Positions 19,556 through 27,795 of a stretch of 64,000 bases of DNA are shown piece by piece. The stretch is taken from positions 186,001 through 250,000 of the forward strand of contig NZ_QRZF01000001.1 of NCBI RefSeq assembly GCF_003464595.1, in the 5' to 3' direction. Position 1 is the first letter of the stretch; every line of letters starts with the position of its first letter. The translations under genes and the position numbers were made by a program. The notes under the pieces were generated by a model. It made no database searches. It was given only the letters and a program-made list of their open reading frames with translations, and was not told the origin of the DNA. The DNA is from Bacteroides intestinalis (GTDB lineage Bacteria; Bacteroidota; Bacteroidia; Bacteroidales; Bacteroidaceae).

Positions 19556-22087
19556 TCACTTTCCCAGCTCAATGCACCCCATAATAAACGGTCCAGTTGC
19601 TTTCGCATCATTATCCCGCATCTTTTCACCTATATAATATTCAAAGCTGCCATCGCGATACGGATGTCCACCCAAACCGCCTACCTGACAGCAACGTGTC
19701 AATGTCAATGTACCATCCTGACGTTCTACCATCAATTTGCTCTTCAATCCGTTGAAAGCCTTCTCCGCCACTGCACGATACTTTTCATCAATATATCCCT
19801 TGTTCACAGCTTTTGCATAAGCATACATGAATTGCGTTGTCACAGATGCCTCCGGGAAGTTTCCTTTCCGTTTCGGCTGATCGAGCACCTGATACCACAA
19901 ACCATTCTTATCCTGATATGCAGGCAACACCTCAGCCAGTCCTTGTATCCAACCGATCATCCGGGCACGCCCTTCATGGTCTCCCGGAATATAATCCAAT
20001 GCATCCACCATCGCCATAAACCACCAGCCGATACTGCGTCCCCAGAAGTTAGGGGAATGCCCGGTTTCCGGATCGGCCCAACGCTGGCTCTTACTTTCAT
20101 CCCAAGCATGATGATAAAGCCCGGTCTTGGCATCATAGGTATGTTTCTGACAAAGCGTGAATTGTTTCACTGCCTCATCAATCCATTCGGGTTTATTGAA
20201 TTCTGCACCATACTGGGCAAGGAAAGGGGAGGCCATATACAAGCCGTCCAGCCAAATCTGGTGTTGATAAACCAACTTATGCCAGTAAGCACCTTCCAAT
20301 GTACGCGGATGATTTTTCAACTGTCTGACAAGGGCATCCATTGCCGTCTTATATTTCTCCTTACCAGTTTCACGATACAAGTCGAACAAAACCTTACCTG
20401 AATTTATATAGTCAAGATTGTATGTTTCCACACGATACAAATGGATTTCCCCTTTGTCATCAATCAATGAGTCTGCCCATTGCTCCACATAGTCAAAGTA
20501 ACGGCGCTCTCCCGTCTTCTTCCACATTTGCAGCATCGCACAGCAACCTACCCCTTGTGCATACCCAAAGAAAAGACGCTTTCCATGATCCAACTGATAC
20601 GCCTGCGGAAAACGTACCATCTCCGAATCAGCAAACCAACGGGCATACGAATCCGGTTGCCATGTATCCGTACGGAAAGGAGTAGCCGGGAAGCCTTCTT
20701 TATTATAAAGATTCACGCGAAAGAAGTTGCAATACGCATAACGTACAGCTACAGGCGCTGCAACCTGTGGAGCCGAGACTTCCAGTTTATCACCCTTAAT
20801 TACAGCCGTAGCCGGATAGAAACGACGGTCGGCCCCGGCAATAATAAAACCTTTTACCGGTTCATTGTCCGGAGTCATCAATCCCTCTCCGACATAATCG
20901 AAGCTCAAAACAGCTTTGTTACCCTCTATTTTCATAGCTTTGAACAACGGACCGGAATAGGTCACATCCTTGCCATACTGTTTAGCCAGCGCCCAGGCTG
21001 CCAGACGTTCACCTGTCACAGTCTTATTACGGGGATGAATATCAAGCGAATCACCTACATCGGTAATCACAGCCATACCCACATTCTTCAACCCGCTTTG
21101 CCATGTTTTCAGTTGTGCTTCACGGATGGTTGCCGGTTGCCCATATTGCGGAGCTATCTGCACAAAGTAGAACGGCATATCCGGTTGTTTCCACTCTTTA
21201 CGCCAGCTATTTATCATATTAGTGAATACCTGCTGGTATTTATCGGCACGAACTGAATTAGATTCACCCTGATACCAGATATTACCTTTCACCGTATACC
21301 CCAAAATGGGATATATCATACCATTCCACAAAGTTGCAGGTACTTTACAGTAATTCTTTTCTTGCTTCACGCCTTCCAATGCAAAGTCTTTCAGCACATC
21401 CGCATAAAGAGGGTCCTTCTTCATTACGTCCAGTTTCGTCCACGACTCCGCATGTGTTCCGCCCCAGGTAGATTGAATCAAACCCACAGGCATCTTCAAC
21501 TCTTTATGTAATTTACGTCCGAATACAAAGCCTACAGCCGAGAAATCGTACAGATTCTTCGGGTTACAAACCAACCATTGTCCTTCACAATCATCCACTT
21601 CACCGCCGGGTGCCAACTGGTGCTCCACATGGAACAGACGGATTTCAGGATAATCAGCATCCTTCATCTCCTCCGTTTCATTCAGCATTCCGGTCTTCCA
21701 CTTCACGTCCGGATGGCGTGATACGGGAAACTCCATATTGCTCTGTCCTGTGCAAAGCCAGACTTCACCTATTAATACATTATTTATAGTAATCGTATTT
21801 TCACCACTGACCGTAATGGATTGATTGGTCATTGCATCCGGGGTTTTCAGCTTTAATGTCCATTTACCATTGGCAGTAGCTTTTGCTGTTACTGCTTTGT
21901 CTGCCCACGATGCTTTAACAGTTACTTTTTCTCCGGGCGTAGCCTTGCCCCACACATTCACTTGTGCGTTTTGCTGCAATACCATGTTATCTGAGAAAAT
22001 GGCAGGAAGCGTCACCTTTGCTTCTATGGCGAGAGAAGCAAACAAACCTAATACAAGGAAAATTGAAAATCTAAGAAGCTCTTTCAT
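19556..22087 (-). CDS. Bimodular carbohydrate acetylesterase (SASA/SGNH) - GH105 fusion
   Basis: 843 residues with a signal peptide. Residues about 24-480 form a sialate-O-acetylesterase-type module: a beta-sandwich start (VTLPAIFSDNMVLQQ), the nucleophile motif GQSNME at 114-119 (Ser116), the WYQGESNS block near 271, and the catalytic DIH at 349-351. Residues about 490-843 form a GH105 module (RWADPETGHSPNFWGRSIGW, WFMAMVDALDY) for removing unsaturated galacturonate. The fusion couples deacetylation of rhamnogalacturonan oligosaccharides with hydrolysis of their lyase-made end. It is the first gene of the minus-strand run and has the promoter at 22152. The acetyl substrate is inferred from the neighbouring genes. 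Confidence 0.9.
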   Translation of the reverse strand: MKELLRFSIFLVLGLFASLAIEAKVTLPAIFSDNMVLQQNAQVNVWGKATPGEKVTVKASWADKAVTAKATANGKWTLKLKTPDAMTNQSITVSGENTITINNVLIGEVWLCTGQSNMEFPVSRHPDVKWKTGMLNETEEMKDADYPEIRLFHVEHQLAPGGEVDDCEGQWLVCNPKNLYDFSAVGFVFGRKLHKELKMPVGLIQSTWGGTHAESWTKLDVMKKDPLYADVLKDFALEGVKQEKNYCKVPATLWNGMIYPILGYTVKGNIWYQGESNSVRADKYQQVFTNMINSWRKEWKQPDMPFYFVQIAPQYGQPATIREAQLKTWQSGLKNVGMAVITDVGDSLDIHPRNKTVTGERLAAWALAKQYGKDVTYSGPLFKAMKIEGNKAVLSFDYVGEGLMTPDNEPVKGFIIAGADRRFYPATAVIKGDKLEVSAPQVAAPVAVRYAYCNFFRVNLYNKEGFPATPFRTDTWQPDSYARWFADSEMVRFPQAYQLDHGKRLFFGYAQGVGCCAMLQMWKKTGERRYFDYVEQWADSLIDDKGEIHLYRVETYNLDYINSGKVLFDLYRETGKEKYKTAMDALVRQLKNHPRTLEGAYWHKLVYQHQIWLDGLYMASPFLAQYGAEFNKPEWIDEAVKQFTLCQKHTYDAKTGLYHHAWDESKSQRWADPETGHSPNFWGRSIGWWFMAMVDALDYIPGDHEGRARMIGWIQGLAEVLPAYQDKNGLWYQVLDQPKRKGNFPEASVTTQFMYAYAKAVNKGYIDEKYRAVAEKAFNGLKSKLMVERQDGTLTLTRCCQVGGLGGHPYRDGSFEYYIGEKMRDNDAKATGPFIMGCIELGK

Positions 22088-22151
22088 GTGCTTTTAATAG
22101 TTTATAGATTCACATAGATTAATTTATAAAACATGCCAATATCTAACGGCA

Positions 22152-22183
22152 CAAAAATAGGGGTTTTGATGGAAACCCCTATT
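22152..22183 (-). promoter_or_regulatory. Promoter with inverted-repeat operator for the pectin/rhamnose run
   Basis: The minus-strand -7 box TATTTTTG lies at 22159-22152, giving a leader of about 58 nt. It overlaps an inverted repeat with 11-bp arms aataggggttt/aaacccctatt (22156-22183, 6-base loop). The CCCCTATTTTTG string is identical to that before rhaB, although the ATAGGGG half-sites are here 12 rather than 6 bp apart. Confidence 0.6.
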
Positions 22184-22245
22184 TTATATTTTGATAGTTT
22201 TCTTATTGCTTTTGTTGTTTCCATAAATAATAGGATCAACATTAT

Positions 22246-22470
22246 CTATTCCTTTACCTTAAGCCAGCCCCAAATCGTTTTCTTTCGGGAAATGCCAATT
22301 AAAGCAGTCCCCATCAGGCAGCAGGCACAGCGCAGCTCTCTATTGGAAAGTTTATTCAGATTATCAACAATACCTGGTAAGGGGTAATTCTCTTTAAAAA
22401 AGGAAAATACATCGGCTGAGTTTTCTAAGTCGGTTTTCATTTGGCAGGAGCAAGTAAAAGGTTCATCCAT
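22246..22470 (-). CDS. Small cysteine-containing hypothetical protein
   Basis: A possible 74-residue protein starting MDEPFTCSCQMKTDLE, with a CACC cluster in the middle (ELRCACCLMGTAL) and a basic C-terminus. I do not recognise the family. The amino-acid composition looks protein-like, with mixed charged and hydrophobic residues, and the paired CxC/CxCC motifs could bind metal. No clear promoter or Shine-Dalgarno is visible, and it sits alone in an otherwise non-coding 1-kb gap, so it may be spurious. Confidence 0.35.
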   Translation of the reverse strand: MDEPFTCSCQMKTDLENSADVFSFFKENYPLPGIVDNLNKLSNRELRCACCLMGTALIGISRKKTIWGWLKVKE

Positions 22471-22547
22471 CGTGTTATAAGTTTTAAAGGTTGATGTTGT
22501 CCCTATACCTTTCTAATAAAATGGCATGGGAACTATTGACATATTAT

Positions 22548-22694
22548 TAACTCTAAGGCTCTGGTAAACCCGCAAACAATAATAAGCAATAGCCCCACGC
22601 CAGAATATATATAACAAAGTTATATGTAATCCAGACGTGGAGACTTTCACCTATTATTCGCGTTTTTAAAAATTTACCAGACTTTTAGAGTTAC
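22548..22694. repeat. 147-bp imperfect palindrome, possible MITE or structured RNA
   Basis: The outer arms taactctaaggctctggtaaa and its near complement (2-3 mismatches), middle arms around cacgccag/cagacgtgg, and a central atataac-aaa-gttatat pair almost continuously over the whole length. The element has no coding potential. It lies between the pectin/rhamnose region and argR. The shape fits a miniature inverted-repeat element or a long extragenic palindrome. Clear target-site duplications are not visible. Confidence 0.6.
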
Positions 22695-22854
22695 GAATAA
22701 TAAAATGATCTCCAAATCGCAAAATACATCTCTTCACTATTGAAGAAATATGCAACAAAGATACATAAAATATCGGAATAGAGATTATAGAATACGATAA
22801 TTAAACATGAGCACTTATTTACAAACAATGTATACTTAAGGAATAGTCGCATAC

Positions 22855-22925
22855 TGAACCTAATTCAGTCGTATAGTGAATGCCATTCAGTCGTATACTG
22901 AATAGAGTTCAGTATACGACTGAAT
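22855..22925. promoter_or_regulatory. 22-bp-period palindromic operator array upstream of argR (ARG-box-like)
   Basis: Three palindromes, TGAACCTAATTCA, TGAATGCCATTCA and TGAATAGAGTTCA, are centred at 22861, 22883 and 22905, exactly 22 bp apart. A half-site TGAAT follows at 22921. Between them the spacer cagtcgtata repeats, and 22885-22925 also forms an 18-bp perfect inverted repeat. ArgR operators in other bacteria are TGAAT/ATTCA palindromes arranged in pairs about 21 bp apart, though with 4 central bases rather than 3. Location about 230 bp before argR fits ArgR autoregulation, but this is inference. Confidence 0.55.
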
Positions 22926-23095
22926 GAATCCCCAGATTTAGCAGGTAGAAAGTGTATCCCGAATATGACTCACTTTGCTTACAATCCCCGGCTTTAATTG
23001 CATATATTTCTCGATTTATGCATAAAACACAGCATTCATAGTATAAAAAGTATAAAAATTCTCTCTTTAGTGCATATTCTTTCCAAAATTATCCC

Positions 23096-23103
23096 TACTT
23101 TTG
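23096..23103 (+). promoter_or_regulatory. -7 box of the argR-argD operon
   Basis: TACTTTTG matches TAnnTTTG and lies 30 bp before the argR ATG, leaving a leader of about 23 nt. The region upstream is A/T-rich, with no perfect TTTG at -33. Confidence 0.55.
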
Positions 23104-23132
23104 CGCCATTCTTAGAATAATTATACAGAAAA

Positions 23133-23606
23133 ATGAAGAAAAAAGCCAATCGGTTAGACGCCATCAAGATGATTATCTCAAGCAAAGATGTCAGTTCTCA
23201 GGAAGAACTGCTGCAGGCTTTGAGTAAGGAAGGCTTTGAGCTGACACAAGCCACTCTCTCCCGCGACTTGAAACAACTGAAAGTTGCCAAGGCGGCAAAC
23301 ATGAATGGGAAATACGTATATGTATTGCCCAATAACATCATGTACAAGCGTTCCAATGACCAGAGTGCCAGCGAAATGCTGATGACCAGCGGTTTCGTTT
23401 CCCTGCAATTCTCCGGTAATATTGCCGTTATTCGCACACGACCCGGCTACGCCAGCAGTATGGCCTATGACATTGACAATCGCGAATGTCCCGCTATCTT
23501 GGGCACCATCGCCGGTGACGACACCATCATGCTGGTAGTACATGAAGCTGCTTCGCACAGCGAGGTACGCGAATTCCTGTCACAAATCATTCCGAACATT
23601 AAATAA
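23133..23606 (+). CDS. argR: Arginine repressor
   Basis: 157 residues. The N-terminal winged helix (KKKANRLDAIKMIISSKDVS, SQEELLQALSKEGFELTQAT, LSRDLKQLKVAK) binds DNA. The C-terminal oligomerisation and arginine-binding domain contains the family segment RTRPGYASSMAYDID followed by ILGTIAGDDTIMLV. The protein is a hexameric, arginine-dependent repressor in other bacteria. It opens the arginine cluster, and the operator-like array at 22855-22925 is a candidate target. Length and motifs are normal for ArgR. Confidence 0.95.
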   Translation: MKKKANRLDAIKMIISSKDVSSQEELLQALSKEGFELTQATLSRDLKQLKVAKAANMNGKYVYVLPNNIMYKRSNDQSASEMLMTSGFVSLQFSGNIAVIRTRPGYASSMAYDIDNRECPAILGTIAGDDTIMLVVHEAASHSEVREFLSQIIPNIK

Positions 23607-23628
23607 ATAAAGAACGAATCAATAAGAA

Positions 23629-24186
23629 ATGGATACCAAAAAAGTGGACGTGATGGTGGCTGACGCCTCTCACGAAATTTATGTGGATAAGATTTTGGAT
23701 ACCATCAGAGAAGCGGCCAAAGTACGTGGAACGGGCATCGCAGAACGCACACACGAATATGTGGCGACAAAAATGAAAGAAGGAAAAGCCATCATCGCCT
23801 TATGTGGGGACGTGTTTGCAGGTTTCAGCTACATCGAAAGCTGGGGAAACAAACAATACGTCGCTACTTCCGGTTTGATTGTACATCCCGACTTTCGCGG
23901 CATAGGATTGGCTAAGCGTATCAAAATGGCATCTTTCCGCCTGGCACGCTTGCGATGGCCCAACGCCAAAGTATTCAGTCTCACCAGCGGAGCTGCCGTC
24001 ATGAAAATGAATACGGAACTGGGATATGTACCTGTTACTTTCAATGAGCTGACAGACGACGAATCCTTCTGGAAAGGTTGCGAAGGTTGCATCAACCACG
24101 ATATATTAGTAGCCAAGAACCGCAAGTTCTGCATCTGCACCGCAATGCTCTACGACCCGGAACTGCATGAAGATGATAAAATTTAA
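23629..24186 (+). CDS. GNAT-family N-acyltransferase, candidate first step of arginine synthesis
   Basis: 185 residues of the GNAT fold. Motif A is seen as LIVHPDFRGIGLAKRI, with the acyl-CoA pyrophosphate loop RGIGLA, and is followed by PNAKVFSLTSGAAVMKMNTELGY. It begins 22 bp after argR and ends 12 bp before argG, so it belongs to the arginine operon. Bacteroides makes arginine through N-succinylated intermediates, with a succinylornithine transcarbamylase in place of ArgF, and has no classical ArgA. This enzyme is therefore a good candidate for glutamate N-acylation, using acetyl- or succinyl-CoA. The specificity is inferred only from position. Confidence 0.75.
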   Translation: MDTKKVDVMVADASHEIYVDKILDTIREAAKVRGTGIAERTHEYVATKMKEGKAIIALCGDVFAGFSYIESWGNKQYVATSGLIVHPDFRGIGLAKRIKMASFRLARLRWPNAKVFSLTSGAAVMKMNTELGYVPVTFNELTDDESFWKGCEGCINHDILVAKNRKFCICTAMLYDPELHEDDKI

Positions 24187-24198
24187 AAAACAAAGGAT

Positions 24199-25404
24199 AT
24201 GGAAGATAAGAAAAAAGTAGTAGTCGCATTCAGCGGCGGTCTTGATACTTCATTTACGGTAATGTACCTTGCCAAAGAAAAAGGGTACGAAGTGTATGCA
24301 GCTTGTGCAAACACCGGTGGCTTCAGTCCTGAACAACTGAAAACGAACGAAGAAAACGCCTACAAACTGGGCGCAAAAGAATATGTTACGATCGACGTAA
24401 CTCAGGAATATTACGAAAAGAGCTTGAAATACATGGTATTCGGCAACGTGCTGCGTAATGGCACCTATCCTATTTCCGTAAGTTCCGAGCGTATTTTCCA
24501 GGCACTCGCCATTGCACGTTATGCCAACGAGATTGGAGCAGACGCTATCGCTCATGGTTCTACAGGAGCAGGTAACGACCAGATTCGTTTCGACATGACA
24601 TTCCTCGTACTGGCTCCGGGTGTAGAAATCATCACACTGACCCGTGACATGGCATTGAGCCGCCAGGAAGAAATTGATTATCTGAACAAACATGGTTTCT
24701 CAGCAGACTTCACCAAGCTGAAATATTCCTATAATGTAGGTTTGTGGGGTACTTCCATCTGCGGCGGTGAAATTCTGGATTCAGCACAAGGCTTGCCCGA
24801 AAGTGCTTATCTGAAACACTGTGTAAAGGAAGGCAGCGAACAACTGCGTCTTACATTTGAGAAAGGTGAACTGAAAGCAGTAAACGACGAAAAATTCGAC
24901 GATCCCATCAAAGCCATCCAGAAAGTGGAAGAAATTGGTGCTGCTTACGGCATCGGTCGTGACATGCATGTGGGTGATACCATTATCGGCATCAAAGGCC
25001 GCGTAGGTTTCGAAGCTGCTGCCCCAATGTTGATTATCGGTGCACATAAATTTCTGGAAAAATATACGCTGAGTAAATGGCAACAATACTGGAAAGACCA
25101 GGTTGCTAATTGGTACGGTATGTTCCTGCACGAAAGTCAGTACCTGGAACCGGTAATGCGTGACATCGAAGCAATGTTGCAGGAGAGCCAGCGCAACGTA
25201 AACGGTACAGCTATATTGGAACTCCGCCCGTTGTCATTCTCTACAGTAGGTGTAGAGTCGGAAGACGACCTTGTAAAAACCAAGTTCGGTGAATACGGCG
25301 AAATGCAAAAGGGTTGGACAGCAGAAGATGCAAAAGGCTTTATCAAGGTTACCTCTACTCCGCTGAGAGTATATTATAACAACCATAAAGACGAGGAAAT
25401 CTAA
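24199..25404 (+). CDS. argG: Argininosuccinate synthase
   Basis: 401 residues. It joins citrulline and aspartate with ATP to give argininosuccinate in the cytoplasm. The N-type ATP pyrophosphatase P-loop is at residues 12-18 (SGGLDTS) in KKVVVAFSGGLDTSFTVMYL. The later blocks AHGSTGAGNDQIRFD and the C-terminal LRPLSFSTVGVESEDDL are as expected. It follows the GNAT gene by 12 bp and is tightly followed by the PspC gene. The matching lyase gene argH lies 14 kb away at 39248-40588. Confidence 0.96.
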   Translation: MEDKKKVVVAFSGGLDTSFTVMYLAKEKGYEVYAACANTGGFSPEQLKTNEENAYKLGAKEYVTIDVTQEYYEKSLKYMVFGNVLRNGTYPISVSSERIFQALAIARYANEIGADAIAHGSTGAGNDQIRFDMTFLVLAPGVEIITLTRDMALSRQEEIDYLNKHGFSADFTKLKYSYNVGLWGTSICGGEILDSAQGLPESAYLKHCVKEGSEQLRLTFEKGELKAVNDEKFDDPIKAIQKVEEIGAAYGIGRDMHVGDTIIGIKGRVGFEAAAPMLIIGAHKFLEKYTLSKWQQYWKDQVANWYGMFLHESQYLEPVMRDIEAMLQESQRNVNGTAILELRPLSFSTVGVESEDDLVKTKFGEYGEMQKGWTAEDAKGFIKVTSTPLRVYYNNHKDEEI

Positions 25405-25406
25405 AC

Positions 25407-25619
25407 ATGGATACTAATAACAAGAAACTCACTCGCTCACGCAGTGACAGAATGCTTGCCGGAGTTTGCGGAGGTTTAGCCGCCTACTTCGGACTCGATC
25501 CATCACTCGTACGTATCGGTTATGCATTATTGACATTTTTCACCGTATTTGCCGGTATACCTGTATACCTTATAATGTGGCTTATCGTTCCCGAAGAAAG
25601 AAACTTATATAACAGATAA
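25407..25619 (+). CDS. Small PspC-domain membrane protein
   Basis: 70 residues. A PspC domain covers nearly all of it: KLTRSRSDRMLAGVCGGLAAYFGLDPSLVR, then one long hydrophobic helix (IGYALLTFFTVFAGIPVYLIMWLIVP). PspC proteins act at the inner membrane in envelope-stress sensing in enterobacteria. Single-domain forms of unknown role are common in Bacteroidetes. The ATG is 2 bp after the argG stop, so translation is probably coupled. Why a stress-type membrane protein is embedded in an arginine operon is not evident. Confidence 0.85.
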   Translation: MDTNNKKLTRSRSDRMLAGVCGGLAAYFGLDPSLVRIGYALLTFFTVFAGIPVYLIMWLIVPEERNLYNR

Positions 25620-25639
25620 AGAACATAGTATAAACTAAC

Positions 25640-26608
25640 ATGATTAAAGTAGGAATCATCGGCGGAGCCGGATATACGGCAGGTGAGTTAATTCGTTTGC
25701 TGGTCAATCATCCGGAAGCGGAAATCGTATTCATCAACAGCTCAAGTAACGCCGGAAACAAAATTACCGACGTACACGAAGGATTGTACGGCGAAACGGA
25801 TCTTGTCTTCACCGACGAGTTACCTTTGGATGAAATTGATGTATTATTCTTCTGTACCGCTCACGGCGATACGAAGAAATTCATAGAGAGTCACAACATT
25901 CCTGAGGAGTTGAAAATCATCGACCTCTCTATGGACTACCGTATTGCTTCTCCGGAACATGATTTTATTTACGGTCTGCCGGAGTTGAACCGTCGTGCTA
26001 CTTGCAAAGCAAAGCACGTGGCCAATCCGGGCTGTTTTGCCACTTGTATCCAATTGGGCTTGCTACCCCTTGCCAAGCACCTGATGTTGAACAACGACAT
26101 CATGGTGAATGCTATCACCGGTTCTACCGGAGCTGGCGTGAAACCGGGATCAACCAGTCACTTCAGCTGGCGAAATAATAACCTGAGTGTTTATAAAGCA
26201 TTCGATCACCAGCATGTTCCCGAAATCAAGCAATCCCTGAAGCAACTGCAAAATAGCTTTGATGTGGATATCGACTTTATCCCCTACCGTGGCGATTTCC
26301 CGCGTGGAATTTTTGCCACCATCGTAGTAAAAACCAAAGTTGCACTGGATGAAATCGTCCGCATGTACGAAGAATATTATGCAAAAGACTCTTTCGTACA
26401 CATTGTAGAGAAGAACATCGACCTGAAGCAAGTGGTAAACACCAATAAGTGTCTGTTACATCTGGAGAAGCATGGTGATAAGTTGCTTATCATCTCCTGC
26501 ATCGACAACTTGCTGAAAGGTGCCAGTGGACAGGCAGTACATAACATGAACTTGATGTTCAATTTAGAAGAAACCGTCGGCTTGCGACTGAAGCCCAGCG
26601 CCTTCTAA
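25640..26608 (+). CDS. argC: N-acyl-gamma-glutamyl-phosphate reductase
   Basis: 322 residues. It reduces N-acyl-glutamyl phosphate to the semialdehyde with NADPH. The N-terminal nucleotide motif is GIIGGAGYTAGELIRLL, and the catalytic cysteine is Cys132 in NPGCFATC. SSTGAGVKPG-like glycine loop residues are seen at GSTGAGVKPGSTSHFSW. It lies between the PspC gene and argD. In Bacteroides the acyl group is probably succinyl rather than acetyl. Confidence 0.95.
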   Translation: MIKVGIIGGAGYTAGELIRLLVNHPEAEIVFINSSSNAGNKITDVHEGLYGETDLVFTDELPLDEIDVLFFCTAHGDTKKFIESHNIPEELKIIDLSMDYRIASPEHDFIYGLPELNRRATCKAKHVANPGCFATCIQLGLLPLAKHLMLNNDIMVNAITGSTGAGVKPGSTSHFSWRNNNLSVYKAFDHQHVPEIKQSLKQLQNSFDVDIDFIPYRGDFPRGIFATIVVKTKVALDEIVRMYEEYYAKDSFVHIVEKNIDLKQVVNTNKCLLHLEKHGDKLLIISCIDNLLKGASGQAVHNMNLMFNLEETVGLRLKPSAF

Positions 26609-26641
26609 GTAATTTGTATTTCGTAATTTATAATTAAAGAA

Positions 26642-27763
26642 ATGAATTTATTCGACGTATATCCTCTTTTTGACATCAATATTGTCAAGGGAAAAGGCTG
26701 CCACGTATGGGACGAAAAGGGTACTGAGTACCTCGATCTCTACGGCGGACACGCTGTTATCTCCATCGGCCATGCGCATCCGCACTACGTGGAGATGATA
26801 AGCAAGCAAGTTGCCACGTTGGGATTTTATTCCAACTCTGTCATCAACAAGTTACAGGAACAGGTTGCTGAACGCTTAGGAAAAGTTTGTGGTTATGATG
26901 ACTACTCCTTATTCCTGATTAACAGCGGTGCAGAAGCTAACGAGAATGCCTTGAAACTCGCTTCGTTCTACAATGGACGTACACGTGTGGTTTCTTTTAA
27001 TAAAGCATTCCACGGACGCACTTCACTGGCTGTAGAAGTAACCAACAACCCAAAAATCATAGCTCCCATCAACGATTGCGGACATGTCACTTATCTCCCG
27101 CTGAACGATATCGAAGTTATGAAAGCCGAACTGGTGAAGGGGGATGTTTGCGCAGTAATTATTGAAGGTATTCAGGGCGTAGGTGGTATCCAACTGCCAA
27201 CGGATGAATTCATGCAAGCCCTGCGCGAAGCTTGTACCGCCCATAACACTGTACTGGTTTTAGATGAAATTCAAAGTGGTTATGGTCGTAGCGGTAAATT
27301 CTTTGCTCACCAATACAACGGTATCAAAGCAGATATTATCACTGTAGCCAAAGGCATCGGCAATGGTTTCCCTATGGCAGGTACACTCATCAGTCCGATG
27401 TTTACTCCGATTTACGGACAGCTGGGTACTACCTTTGGTGGTAATCATCTGGCATGTAGCGCAGCGCTGGCAGTACTGGATGTCATAAGTCAAGAAAATC
27501 TGGTTGAAAATGCAGCTAAAGTAGGTGAATACTTAATGACGGAACTGAAGAAATTCCCACAGATCAAGGAAGTTCGTGGGCGTGGTCTGATGATCGGTCT
27601 TGAATTCGAAGAGCCAATAAAGGAACTTCGCCTGAAACTTCTGAAAGAACAACATGTATTTACAGGTGTCAGTGGTACAAATGTACTCCGTTTGCTTCCG
27701 CCCCTCTGTCTCAACATGGAAGAAGCCGATCTCTTCCTCGAACGTTTCAGAAAAGTACTTTAA
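26642..27763 (+). CDS. argD: N-acylornithine aminotransferase (class III PLP enzyme)
   Basis: 373 residues. It transfers an amino group from glutamate to N-acylglutamate semialdehyde. The PLP lysine is Lys237 in TVAKGIGNGFPMAG, and the cofactor-binding acidic pair is in LVLDEIQSGYGR (Asp208). NSGAEANENALKLA holds the phosphate. It is full length and forms the last gene of the argR cluster, with a terminator after it. Substrate in Bacteroides is probably N-succinylornithine, based on the known pathway variant. Confidence 0.94.
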   Translation: MNLFDVYPLFDINIVKGKGCHVWDEKGTEYLDLYGGHAVISIGHAHPHYVEMISKQVATLGFYSNSVINKLQEQVAERLGKVCGYDDYSLFLINSGAEANENALKLASFYNGRTRVVSFNKAFHGRTSLAVEVTNNPKIIAPINDCGHVTYLPLNDIEVMKAELVKGDVCAVIIEGIQGVGGIQLPTDEFMQALREACTAHNTVLVLDEIQSGYGRSGKFFAHQYNGIKADIITVAKGIGNGFPMAGTLISPMFTPIYGQLGTTFGGNHLACSAALAVLDVISQENLVENAAKVGEYLMTELKKFPQIKEVRGRGLMIGLEFEEPIKELRLKLLKEQHVFTGVSGTNVLRLLPPLCLNMEEADLFLERFRKVL

Positions 27764-27795
27764 AGTATATTTGACTATATAATCAGCAATAAACA

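Noticed and set aside
19349..21256. Long plus-strand open frames of 350 and 258 codons opposite the GH106 and esterase/GH105 genes
   Set aside because: They lie wholly antisense to strongly supported enzymes, have no recognisable domain, and show the histidine/arginine/serine-rich composition of shadow frames.
22133..22387. Plus-strand 84-codon frame in the gap before argR
   Set aside because: It overlaps the promoter of the esterase/GH105 gene and the more plausible minus-strand small gene, and its composition looks random.
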